Assembly (NCBI GenBank): GCA_031281815.1
Contig: JAITEY010000097.1
Coordinates: 1-12,385, forward strand
DNA: 12,385 nt
Direction: 5' to 3'
From: Desulfovibrio sp.
Lineage (GTDB): Bacteria; Desulfobacterota; Desulfovibrionia; Desulfovibrionales; Desulfovibrionaceae
Shown: positions 1 to 9,652 of the stretch, piece by piece
Layout: every line of letters begins with the position of its first letter
How positions within the stretch are numbered: position 1 is the stretch's first letter
Translations under genes and position numbers: made by a program
Notes under the pieces: generated by a model
The model's database searches: none
What the model saw: the letters and a program-made list of their open reading frames with translations, nothing else
What the model was told of the DNA's origin: nothing

Positions 1-231
1 TCTATGATTTCCATGAATTGGCGTGGACGGCCTTTGGCATCCCTTGAAGTGATTGTCAGTCTCATCGCAGGGACAAGCACGAAAACAGGACTGAAGATAG
101 AGGCGTCTAAAAGCGACAAGGAGTATGCATGCGGCACAAAGATTTCTGATGCCGAACTCCGGAAACTCAGAATGCTCAAGGGTGACTTCCATCTGGAGTG
201 GAATTATTGGATCCGACCGCGTAAATGTTAA
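1..231 (+). CDS. ISAzo13-family transposase, C-terminal part (5' end outside the window)
   Basis: The frame is open from the first base to a TAA at 229-231, giving 76 residues. The stretch ISMNWRGRPL, followed by a VIVSLIAGTSTKTGL-type segment and a terminal DFHLEWNYWIRP, matches the C-terminal end of ISAzo13/Rhodopirellula-type DDE transposases (Pfam DDE_Tnp_ISAZ013), which normally finish with an HGEWNY-type motif. This is recognition from memory, not a search. The catalytic Asp/Glu residues would lie upstream, just outside the window, so I cannot say whether the element is intact. The natural C-terminus is present, so the truncation is only the window edge. The right end of the element should lie soon after 231, but I could not identify a terminal repeat without the left end. 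The enzyme would catalyse cut-and-paste movement of its own IS. Its position directly before a CRISPR array suggests insertion next to, or into, a CRISPR locus. Confidence 0.85.
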   Translation, partial: SMISMNWRGRPLASLEVIVSLIAGTSTKTGLKIEASKSDKEYACGTKISDAELRKLRMLKGDFHLEWNYWIRPRKC

Positions 232-428
232 GATAATTAATGAAGAACTCCTAAGGCCCCGGCCTCATCCGGGTCGGCGATTCCCCGCCCCAGAGTTTCG
301 ATTATCCCGCGCTTGAGACGGTCACATCCGGTCATGCGGTAGTTGAGACCTGCAATCCCGGAAAATATATCTATGTTTGTAATTTTAAGCTTGGGAAGAT
401 GCGGATAAAACGACGCTTACACTGCAAC
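232..428. other. Non-coding gap between transposase and CRISPR array; possible leader
   Basis: No recognisable gene lies here. Bases 361-410 are clearly richer in A/T than the surroundings (runs such as aaaatatat and gtaatttt). Together with a position directly 5' of the first repeat in the ATTGAAAC orientation, this fits the leader-proximal side of a type I-C array. The segment 240-360 is GC-rich and carries a minus-strand open frame (237-416, 59 codons, ATG only at 335) with no Shine-Dalgarno and no family I recognise. It could be a gene remnant or chance. The right boundary of the IS must fall somewhere in this stretch or at its start. Confidence 0.4.
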
Positions 429-590
429 GTCGCCTCCCGTGCGGAGGCGTGGATTGAAACCTCCCCGGCGACAGCGCAAAAGCCGCCGAACTTCGGTCGC
501 CTCCCGTGCGGAGGCGTGGATTGAAACCAGTTGAGAAAGAGGCTATAGTTACAGCGGTACCGCCTCCCGTGCGGTGGCGTGGATTGAAAC
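429..590 (+). CRISPR. Short type I-C CRISPR array: 3 repeats, 2 spacers, no cas genes in window
   Basis: Two identical 32-nt repeats lie at 429-460 and 496-527. A degenerate third copy lies at 559-590 (first two bases and base 575 differ). The repeat starts GTCGCCTCCC, ends GTGGATTGAAAC and contains the palindrome CGCCTCC-cgtgc-GGAGGCG. This is the classic type I-C (Cas5d-processed) repeat. Spacers are 461-495 (35 nt) and 528-558 (31 nt by this alignment). The ATTGAAAC end gives the direction: leader to the left, degenerate terminal repeat to the right, as usual for the leader-distal end. In repeat 3 the A-to-T change at 575 breaks one pair of the hairpin, so its processing may be impaired. 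No cas gene is visible. They may lie beyond the IS upstream, or elsewhere, or be lost. Confidence 0.93.
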
Positions 591-664
591 ACACAGGCCG
601 CCTTCTTCTGCCGTAATCCGCTTTTTTTGCAGCAGAAAGCCGCAAATCCCATAAGGAAACGTTG

Positions 665-1843
665 ATGAACGTACTCAGGATGACCGAACTGCCCCTAGCC
701 GGCAAACGCGTCCTTATTCGCGAAGATCTTAACGTGCCGATCCGGGAGGGCAAGATTGAAGGCGAGACCCGCATAACCGCGTCTCTGACCGGTATTCGCT
801 TCGCTCAAAAAGCCGGGGCGCGGGTTATGCTCATGTCCCATCTGGGCCGCCCCAAAGAAGGCGTCTTCAGCGCCGAAGACTCCCTCACCCCGGTGGCGCG
901 ACGCCTCACCGAACTTCTGCGCGAAGAAGTGCCCCTGGTGAGCAATTACCTGGACGACTACGCAGCTCCGGCGCCCGGACACGTCGTACTTCTTGAAAAC
1001 GTGCGCTTCAACAAGGGCGAAGGCAAAGATGACGAAGCCTTGGGCCGAAAATACGCCGCCCTGTGCGATATTTTCGTCATGGACGCCTTCGGCACCGCCC
1101 ACCGCGCCCAGGCCTCCACCAGCGCCGTCGCCCGCTTTGCCCCCACGGCCTGCGCCGGCCCCCTGCTCTGCGCGGAACTTGACGCCCTCGGCCGCGCCCT
1201 GGCACACCCCAAACACCCCCTGACGGCCGTGATCGGCGGTTCCAAAGTGTCCACCAAACTCACCGTCCTCGATAACCTGAGCAAAAAAGTGGACCGCCTG
1301 ATCGTCGGCGGCGGCATAGCCAACAATTTTCTCAAAGCCGCCGGCTATGAAATCGGCAAATCTCTGTATGAACCGGACCTGGTCGGCGAAGCCGCCCGGC
1401 TTGCCGCAGCCGCCAAACAGGCCGGAGGCGAAATTCCCCTGCCCGTGGACGTGGTCGTCGGCTCGGAATTTTCCGAAAACAGCTCGGCCGTTGTGAAAAA
1501 AACAACCGAAACAGGACCGGACGACATGATTCTGGACATCGGGCCGGAAACCTGCCGCCTGTACGAACGCATACTCGCCGAGGCTGAAAGCATAGTCTGG
1601 AACGGCCCGGTCGGCGCCTTTGAACTGCCGCAGTTCGCCAAAGGCACCGAGGCCTTGTGCAGAGCCGTCGCCGCAAGCTCGGCCTTTTCCATCGCAGGAG
1701 GCGGCGATACCCTGGCGGCTATCGAACAATTCGGACAGGCCGGAGGCATTTCCTACATGTCCACCGGCGGCGGAGCGTTTCTGGAATTCCTGGAAGGCAA
1801 AACCCTGCCCGCCGTGGCCGTGCTTGAGGAACGCGCCCGATGA
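665..1843 (+). CDS. pgk: Phosphoglycerate kinase
   Basis: Cytosolic glycolytic enzyme that converts 1,3-bisphosphoglycerate and ADP to 3-phosphoglycerate and ATP, and the reverse in gluconeogenesis. The 392-residue product has the usual family length and motifs in order: REDLNVP (19-25), SHLGRP (58-63), ENVRFNKGE (111-119), GGSKVSTKL (191-199), VGGGIANNFL (214-223), WNGPVGAFE (312-320) and GGGDTLAAI then STGGGAFLE near the end (nucleotide-binding side). ATG at 665 is chosen over the TTG at 662 because AAGGA at 653-657 then sits 7 nt upstream. In the motif usually ending in ASLPTI the sequence reads ASLTGI, a mild deviation. The gene follows the CRISPR array by about 75 bp with no convincing promoter in between. 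Its stop overlaps the sppA start (ATGA), suggesting translational coupling. Confidence 0.97.
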   Translation: MNVLRMTELPLAGKRVLIREDLNVPIREGKIEGETRITASLTGIRFAQKAGARVMLMSHLGRPKEGVFSAEDSLTPVARRLTELLREEVPLVSNYLDDYAAPAPGHVVLLENVRFNKGEGKDDEALGRKYAALCDIFVMDAFGTAHRAQASTSAVARFAPTACAGPLLCAELDALGRALAHPKHPLTAVIGGSKVSTKLTVLDNLSKKVDRLIVGGGIANNFLKAAGYEIGKSLYEPDLVGEAARLAAAAKQAGGEIPLPVDVVVGSEFSENSSAVVKKTTETGPDDMILDIGPETCRLYERILAEAESIVWNGPVGAFELPQFAKGTEALCRAVAASSAFSIAGGGDTLAAIEQFGQAGGISYMSTGGGAFLEFLEGKTLPAVAVLEERAR

Positions 1844-2928
1844 CCGGGCGTGACAAGGACGACGGACGCCCCGCGCAGGAACAGCATCGCGCCGGAACGG
1901 ACGGGCGGTACGGGCACGAACAGGAGCGCGGCGTTGACGACGGACGTCCGGAAAAGGAGCGCAACCCCGCCCGCGACAATCCGCGTTTTACCGGGCCGCC
2001 TTGGTCATCCTCCGCCGGTGAAGCCTGGATACGGGTGCCTTTCGGCATGGAGCAGAAACACTCCCGGCGCAGACGGCACCCGATCCTGTTCGGCATCCTC
2101 GCGCTGCTCCTGCTCGGCACGGCCTTCATCGGCGGACGCCTCCTCAGTGCACACAGCCTCTTCGGCGGTCCCGTCGTTGCCGTGGCCGAAGTGACCGGAC
2201 TGATCGTCGATTCCGAAAAGACAGTCGCTTTTCTGGATTCGCTCCGCGAAGACGATGCCGTGCGGGGCGTGCTCGTGCGCATCAACTCGCCCGGAGGGGC
2301 AGTCGGCCCGTCCCAGGAAATTTTCGCCGCCGTGAAACGCCTCGCGCAGTCCAAGCCCGTCGTGGCCTCCCTCGGCGCGACGGCTGCCTCCGGCGGCTAC
2401 TATATCGCTCTGGGCGCCCGTGAAATCGTCAGCGGGCCGTCCACCCTGACCGGAAGCATAGGCGTTAAGATGCAGCTTCCGAATATCGAAGGCCTCATGC
2501 GTACCCTGGGCGTTTCCGAAAAAACCCTGCGTACCGGAAACCTCAAGGACGCGGGCAACATCGCGCGTCCGATGACCCCGGAAGAAGAAGCCTACCTCGA
2601 CGGTCTGCTCGCGGACCTGCACGAAGAATTCGTCCGAACAGTTGCGACGGAACGCCGCCTTTCCCCGGAAGCGGCGCGCAACATCGCCGACGGCAGGGCC
2701 GTGACCGGACGCCGCGCCCTGGAACTCGGTCTTGTGGACGCCGTAGGCGATGCCGCGGATGCTCTGACCCGGCTCCAGACCCGTTGCGGACTGGAAAACG
2801 GCACATACAAACTGGTGCGCGGGCCGGAAAATGACGAGGGCTGGATCGAACGCCTCTTCGGCGCCGCGCTGGACAGGGCCGTCAACGCCCGGGTAAACGC
2901 CGCGCAGCCGCTGTTCAGCTACCGGTGA
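1840..2928 (+). CDS. sppA: Signal peptide peptidase SppA, S49 family, with long cytoplasmic N-terminus
   Basis: Inner-membrane serine protease that degrades cleaved signal peptides and other membrane-embedded fragments using a Ser-Lys dyad. The 362-residue product is the short, single-domain form. A transmembrane helix lies at about 81-99 after a basic stretch (KHSRRRRH). The S49 core follows: RINSPGG (147-153), the nucleophile Ser184 in TAASGGYY, TGSIGV (204-209) and the general-base Lys236 in GNLKDAGN. The 52-residue Ser-Lys spacing is that of the Bacillus-type enzyme. The ATG at 1840 has GAGGA 9 nt upstream and overlaps the pgk stop. It gives an odd hydrophilic 75-residue N-terminal extension with two DDGRP motifs (7-11 and 33-37). 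A start at Met70 (2047) would give a conventional SppA but has no clear Shine-Dalgarno. Function is firm; the start is probable. Confidence 0.93.
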   Translation: MTGRDKDDGRPAQEQHRAGTDGRYGHEQERGVDDGRPEKERNPARDNPRFTGPPWSSSAGEAWIRVPFGMEQKHSRRRRHPILFGILALLLLGTAFIGGRLLSAHSLFGGPVVAVAEVTGLIVDSEKTVAFLDSLREDDAVRGVLVRINSPGGAVGPSQEIFAAVKRLAQSKPVVASLGATAASGGYYIALGAREIVSGPSTLTGSIGVKMQLPNIEGLMRTLGVSEKTLRTGNLKDAGNIARPMTPEEEAYLDGLLADLHEEFVRTVATERRLSPEAARNIADGRAVTGRRALELGLVDAVGDAADALTRLQTRCGLENGTYKLVRGPENDEGWIERLFGAALDRAVNARVNAAQPLFSYR

Positions 2929-2938
2929 GGAAACACTG

Positions 2939-2995
2939 ATGTATTCGACGAGGCTCCGCGCCGGCTCCCGCCGGAGTCGACACGACCCGGCGTAA
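2939..2995 (+). CDS. Possible 18-residue Arg-rich leader peptide
   Basis: Ten bases after the sppA stop, an ATG at 2939 is preceded by GAGGA (2927-2931) at 7 nt. It opens an 18-codon frame, MYSTRLRAGSRRSRHDPA, ending in TAA at 2993-2995. Five of 18 codons are Arg, using AGG, CGC, CGC, CGG and CGA. The stop codon falls directly before the first arm of two competing hairpins (see 2997-3042), an arrangement like that of transcription-attenuation leaders. Nothing else supports translation. In GC-rich DNA a short Arg-rich frame easily arises by chance, so this is a candidate only. Confidence 0.3.
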   Translation: MYSTRLRAGSRRSRHDPA

Positions 2996-2996
2996 G

Positions 2997-3042
2997 GCCG
3001 ACCGGTTCCCCTGTCGGCTCCGCACTTGCCCGAGCCGACTTT
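2997..3042 (+). promoter_or_regulatory. Mutually exclusive hairpins before malQ; attenuator-like
   Basis: Bases 3013-3020 (gtcggctc) pair perfectly with 3032-3039 (gagccgac) across an 11-nt loop, and TTT follows at 3040-3042. The same bases 3013-3018 also pair with 2997-3002 (gccgac) across a 10-nt loop, so only one hairpin can form at a time. A ribosome stopping at the TAA at 2993-2995 would mask 2997-3002 and favour the downstream, terminator-like hairpin. The T-tract is short (TTTCCTC), so termination would be weak if it occurs. The pairing is seen directly; the regulatory role is inference. Confidence 0.35.
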
Positions 3043-3078
3043 CCTCAAACCTGCAACGTCATATCCGGATTCCACACC

Positions 3079-4635
3079 ATGCGCGCATACGGTATTCTTC
3101 TGCACATTTCCTCTCTGCCCTCGGCTTGGGGCATTGGCGACCTCGGCCCGGCAGCCTTCCGTTTCGCCGACATTCTGGCCGAAAACAAGGCATCGCTCTG
3201 GCAGGTGCTGCCCCTCAACCCCACCGAGCCGGGCCTCGGCAACTCCCCGTACGCAAGCCCCTCGGCCTTTGCCGGAAACCCCCTGTTCATCAGCCCGGAA
3301 CTGATGCGGCGCGACGGATGGGTGTCCGCGGCCGACCTGGAAACCTCCAGACATTGCGCCGGACGCCTCGACGCCGACCCCGCCCGCATAGACTTTGAAG
3401 CCGTACACGCGCAACGCGGGCGTATGTTCCATGCGGCTTTTGAACGCAACAGTCCGCAACTGCGCAACGACCGGGCGTTCCTCACCTTCTGCCGGGAACA
3501 GGCATACTGGCTGCACGACTTCGCCCGCTTCGCCACCCTCAGGCGACGCTACAGGGAAGCCCCCTGGTGCGACTGGCCCGAACCCTTGCGCCTGCGCGAC
3601 GCACACGCCCTCGAAGCATGGGACGCTCAGGCCGAAGCCGACATCCTGCGGGAAAAATTCATCCAGTACCTCTTTCACACGCAATGGCTAAGCCTGCGCG
3701 CATACTGCAGAGAACGCGACATCCTGCTGCTCGGCGACGCTCCCTACACCGTGACCCACGACAGCGCAGACTGCTGGTCCAACAGCCGCTGTTTCAAACT
3801 GGACGACGACATGCGCCCGTCCGCCGTGTCCGGCGTGCCGCCGGACTACTTCAGCGCCGACGGCCAACGCTGGGGAACCCCCGTCTACAAATGGGACATC
3901 ATCGCCGCCGAGGGCTTTGACTGGTGGAAAAAACGTTTCGACCACGCCCTGTCGCTCGTGGACTTGCTGCGCCTTGACCATTTCCGGGGATTTTGCGCAT
4001 ACTGGGAAATCCCCGCCGCGGAAAAAACCGCCGTCAACGGACGCTGGCGCAAAGCGCCGGCCGCGGAATTCCTTCAATCCCTGCACGACCACTTCGGCGC
4101 CCTGCCCTTCCTGGGCGAAGACCTCGGCGTCATCACCGAAGACGTGCGCGAAGTCATGGAACGCTTCGATCTGCCCGGCATGCACGTCCTGCAGTTCGCG
4201 TTCGGCGGCGACACAGGCGACAACCCCAACGCCCCGCACAACCACGGCAAGCGCTCCTTCGTGTACACCGGAACCCACGACAACGCGCCGACAAAAGCCT
4301 GGTTTGCCGAACTCGGTCCCGCAGAACGCGACAACTTTTCCCTGTACTGCGGACGGCAAACCGACGAAAGCAACGCCTGCCTCATCCTGACACGCATGGC
4401 TTTCGCCGGCACGGCCGAATGGTGCGTGCTGCCCGCCCAGGATGTCCTCGCTCTGGGCAACGAAGGGCGCATGAATATTCCGGGCCTGACTGCGGGCAAC
4501 TGGAGTTGGCGCATGACACCGGAACAACTCGACTCGGAAGCTTGGCGCCGCCCGGCGGAATTCGCCCGCATTTACGGACGGACCGGAAAAACGGCAACGC
4601 TCCCTGCCTTCGATATGGACAGCATCTCTGAATAG
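3079..4635 (+). CDS. malQ: 4-alpha-glucanotransferase (amylomaltase), GH77
   Basis: Cytosolic enzyme that transfers alpha-1,4-glucan segments between maltodextrins, working in glycogen and maltodextrin metabolism. The 518-residue product begins like the family (GILLHISSLP...GIGDLGP, WQVLPLNPT, NSPYASPSAFAGNPL). The GH77 catalytic triad is visible: nucleophile Asp300 in LLRLDHFRGF, acid/base Glu347 in FLGEDLGVIT and Asp401 in TGTHDNAPT. Length is that of the compact bacterial amylomaltases. The segment at 219-233 reads GDAPYTVTHDSADCW where the family usually has GD-x-P-I-[YF]-V and a D-S-A-x-V-W motif, an unusual variation in an otherwise regular protein. The ATG at 3079 has only a weak CGGA upstream, but no better start fits the conserved N-terminus. 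It follows sppA by 150 bp containing hairpins and precedes metF by 35 bp, so it probably shares a transcript with metF. Confidence 0.96.
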   Translation: MRAYGILLHISSLPSAWGIGDLGPAAFRFADILAENKASLWQVLPLNPTEPGLGNSPYASPSAFAGNPLFISPELMRRDGWVSAADLETSRHCAGRLDADPARIDFEAVHAQRGRMFHAAFERNSPQLRNDRAFLTFCREQAYWLHDFARFATLRRRYREAPWCDWPEPLRLRDAHALEAWDAQAEADILREKFIQYLFHTQWLSLRAYCRERDILLLGDAPYTVTHDSADCWSNSRCFKLDDDMRPSAVSGVPPDYFSADGQRWGTPVYKWDIIAAEGFDWWKKRFDHALSLVDLLRLDHFRGFCAYWEIPAAEKTAVNGRWRKAPAAEFLQSLHDHFGALPFLGEDLGVITEDVREVMERFDLPGMHVLQFAFGGDTGDNPNAPHNHGKRSFVYTGTHDNAPTKAWFAELGPAERDNFSLYCGRQTDESNACLILTRMAFAGTAEWCVLPAQDVLALGNEGRMNIPGLTAGNWSWRMTPEQLDSEAWRRPAEFARIYGRTGKTATLPAFDMDSISE

Positions 4636-4670
4636 GGAGAGTAAAGTCGCAAACCATTACGGAACATTTG

Positions 4671-5552
4671 ATGAACGCGCACCCGAAAATTATTGATGCC
4701 TTGAACGGTGGGACCCCTTTCTTTTCTATGGAATTTTTTCCGCCCCGCGAGGCGGCGGCCCGACCCGAATTTTTTGCGGCGGTCGACGCCCTGCGCGCAG
4801 TCAATCCCCTTTTTGTATCCGTGACTTACGGCGCGGGCGGAGGCACGCGCGCCACCACCCTTGAAATCGCCTCCCGCCTGGCGGGCCTCGGCCTCATTAC
4901 AATGACCCACCTGACCTGCGTGAGCGCGACGCCGGAGTCCATCCGCGACTATCTCGCGGAACTCGCAGACGCGGGAGTGCGCAACATTCTGGCCCTGCGC
5001 GGCGACCCGCCGCAGGACCGGGAGATGCGCTGGGAAGACTGCGCTTTCACATACGCCTCGGATATGGTGCGTTTCGTGCGCCGCGAATACCCGGATTTCG
5101 GCATAGCTGTGGCCGCCTACCTGACGCCGCATCCGGAATCGCCGTCCTTTGCCGAAGACAGGCGGCACACCGCCCTGAAACTTGAGGCGGGGAGCGATTT
5201 CGCCGTAACGCAGCTTTTTTTCGACAGCAGGGAATACTTTGAATATGTGGAGCGCATGCGTGATCTCGGCATCCACAAGCCCATCGTGCCCGGCGTGTTG
5301 CCCGTGCAGAGCCTGGAACTGCTGCGGCGCGTGCTGCGACTCAGCGGCTGCAACATTCCGGCCAAGCTCTATCTGGCTTTGGAAGAGGCGGACCGCAAGG
5401 GCGGGGCGCAAAAGGTCAAAGAAGCAGGCGCGGCGCACGCGGTGGAACAGATCAGGACGCTGCTGGCCGGCGGCGCGCCCGGCATCCATCTGTATACGTT
5501 GAACAAAGCCGAACTTTGCCTGCGCATTGTCGATGAAGTCGGCCCGCTGTAA
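4671..5552 (+). CDS. metF: 5,10-methylenetetrahydrofolate reductase
   Basis: FAD enzyme that reduces 5,10-methylene-THF to 5-methyl-THF, the methyl donor for methionine synthesis. The 293-residue product is a typical bacterial single-domain TIM barrel: SMEFFPP (19-25, with the catalytic Glu21 equivalent to E. coli Glu28), VTYGAGG (51-57), MTHLTC (78-83), LRGDPP (109-114), FAVTQLFFD (177-185), PGVLP (207-211) and GIHLYTLN (271-278). The family segment AAYPE-x-HPE reads AAYLTPHPE here (148-156), a local deviation near the active site. ATG 4671 is preferred to TTG 4668 because GGA at 4661-4663 then sits 7 nt upstream. The gene follows malQ closely, and its last 20 bases overlap the proposed start of the GT9 gene. 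I see no SAM or cobalamin riboswitch in the 35-bp leader. Confidence 0.96.
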   Translation: MNAHPKIIDALNGGTPFFSMEFFPPREAAARPEFFAAVDALRAVNPLFVSVTYGAGGGTRATTLEIASRLAGLGLITMTHLTCVSATPESIRDYLAELADAGVRNILALRGDPPQDREMRWEDCAFTYASDMVRFVRREYPDFGIAVAAYLTPHPESPSFAEDRRHTALKLEAGSDFAVTQLFFDSREYFEYVERMRDLGIHKPIVPGVLPVQSLELLRRVLRLSGCNIPAKLYLALEEADRKGGAQKVKEAGAAHAVEQIRTLLAGGAPGIHLYTLNKAELCLRIVDEVGPL

Positions 5553-6641
5553 TCAGGCGGGCGGGAGCGCGGGCGCCCTGTTCCCGCCCGCGCCGGAGTC
5601 CGTGCGCCGCGTTCTTGTCTGCCAGTTGCGCCAGATAGGCGACGTGCTGCTGGCGACGCCCGCTGCGGAACTCCTGGCCCGGCACTACCCGCAGGCTGAA
5701 ATCCACATGTTCACGGAAAAAAATGCCTGCCTGTCCTGGAGAACAATCCCCACATTCACGCTTTCCATGTCCTGGACAAGGACGCCCTGCCCACGCCGCT
5801 GCATGAATACCTGTTCTACCTGAAAGCGGCATCGCGTTCCTACGACATCACGGCGGATTTTCAACAACTGCCGCGCTGCCGCGCGATGACGGCCCTTTCT
5901 CGAGCCCCGGTGCGCCTGTCCTTTACGCCGCCGTGGTATCTGCGTCCGATTTACAACTACAGCACAAATCCGCGCCCGGCCTACGCCGCCGCCCACAAGG
6001 CGGACATCCTGGCGCCCTTGGGCATCACCTGGCAGGGGGAACGCCCACGCATATACCTGACGGAAGTGGAGCGGGCGGCGGCTTCGGAACTGCTGACTGC
6101 CCTCGGCCTGCGCGACAAACGTTTCATCAGCGTGGCCGCGAGCCACGCCCACGCCCCGAGGCGCTGGCCGGCGCGTTATTATGCGACGCTTCTGGACATG
6201 CTCGCGGATGCTTTGCCCGACTTGGATTTTTTGCTGACATACGGGCCGGGGGAGGAAGACTATGTGCAGGACCTGCGCGCCCGCTGCCGGCGCCGGGAAC
6301 GCATGGCCGTCCCCGCGGGCGGAATGAGCCTGCGTCTTGCGGCGGCCTGCATGGAGCGGGCGCTGCTGCAGATAGGCAACTGTTCCGCCCCGAGGCATAT
6401 CGCCGTGGCACTGGATGTACCCAGCCTGACCGTCATCGGCGCGGGCGGCTTGGGTTGGACGTTCCCTTCACCCGAACACGCCCACATCCACGCCGGTCAG
6501 TTCACGTCCGTGCCGTGCGCGTTCTGCCGCAAGAATACCTGTAGGAACGGATTGATCTGTTTGGAAAAACTTACTCCGGACCTGGTCTTCTCCGCCGTTA
6601 TGAAGCACCTGCGGGAGCATTGCGTAAGGCCGGTTTGTTGA
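5533..6641 (+). pseudogene. Family 9 glycosyltransferase (heptosyltransferase-like), frame broken at an A7 run
   Basis: GT9 enzymes transfer heptose or similar sugars onto LPS core at the inner face of the inner membrane. The N-terminal part (5533 onward) carries RRVLVCQLRQIGDVLLATPAA...HYPQAEIHMFTEK, the GT9 opening. The frame then fails at AAAAAAA (5717-5723). One extra A, or a -1 slip, continues as TEKKCLPVLENNP and runs without a stop to TGA at 6639-6641, restoring a protein of about 369 residues. The second part has HAPRRWPARYY (207-217) and the donor-side IGNCSAPRHIAVAL (281-294), where family members usually have an Asp/Asn-Ser/Thr-Gly-Pro core. It ends with a Cys cluster at 329, 332, 337 and 343. 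Absence of other damage means a sequencing error, a very recent mutation or productive slippage. Start 5533 overlaps metF by 20 bp without a clear Shine-Dalgarno; GTG 5602 is an alternative. Read as a normal gene, the intact downstream frame alone starts at ATG 5886. Confidence 0.85.
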
Positions 6642-6840
6642 GCGGTTACGACATCTTTTCCGGAAGCGGTTTTTTTGCGGGGAACCGCCCCGGCAAATGT
6701 TGTCGTGCATGGTCCGGGGCGACGCCCCAAAGAAGGGGTTTGTGAGAAATCATCAGTCTTGTGCCTGCACAGACCGACCCCGGCCGCCGGAGGCGTATCA
6801 TCCGGATTGTACATCAAAGCCGTGTTCATGCAGTGTTGAT
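6642..6840. other. Intergenic region between convergent genes
   Basis: This 199-bp gap separates the ends of the GT9 gene (plus) and the kinase gene (minus). A T7 run at 6670-6676 follows only a 3-bp CCG/CGG stem (6660-6669), too weak to call a terminator with confidence. A GGGG...CCCC hairpin follows it (about 6678-6694), and the right half holds a hairpin-repeat element listed separately. I see no gene. Confidence 0.6.
6711..6797. repeat. Intergenic hairpin element, copy A (expanded loop)
   Basis: On the plus strand the element opens with ggtccgggg (6711-6719) and closes with ccccggcc followed by gccggaggcgta. The arms ccgggg (6714-6719) and ccccgg (6778-6783) pair over a 58-nt interior that itself contains CCCC-aaagaa-GGGG. 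A second, compact version of the same pattern lies at 9653-9684. On the minus strand both read TA[CT]GCCTCCGGC[AG]GCCGGGG, then an insert, then GCCC[CT]GGACC. I recall similar GCCTCCGGC-type hairpins in Desulfovibrio intergenic DNA, but cannot verify that here. Confidence 0.45.
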
Positions 6841-9528
<2,688 letters not shown>

Positions 9529-9652
9529 CAGCAATTCCTTGCACCGGGCAGTGTCGTGACAGGCAACACACGGTTGCGGATTATTCAACAGCAATAAACA
9601 ACAGTACCCGGAGCACATTTTTTTCCGCGCCGGGGAATCATTCTCCCTGCCG

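Noticed and set aside
629..660. Possible fourth, decayed CRISPR repeat ending in GGAAAC before pgk
   Set aside because: Only about 11 of 32 positions match the repeat, and the end doubles as the pgk ribosome site; close to chance.
371..774. Minus-strand open frames across the CRISPR array
   Set aside because: Their repeated peptide is only the translated CRISPR repeat.
3050..3059. ctgcaacgtc shared with the bases before CRISPR repeat 1 (424-433)
   Set aside because: A single 10-mer match within 12 kb is compatible with chance, and there is no wider similarity.
2005..3684. 559-codon antisense open frame across sppA and malQ
   Set aside because: It lies opposite two well-conserved enzymes, has no family motifs and reads as GC-rich shadow sequence.
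4636..4670. SAM or cobalamin riboswitch before metF
   Set aside because: Only 35 bp lie between malQ and metF, too short and without the needed conserved elements.
6655..6676. Rho-independent terminator for the GT9 gene (T7 run)
   Set aside because: The preceding stem is only 3 bp, so it does not meet the usual pattern.
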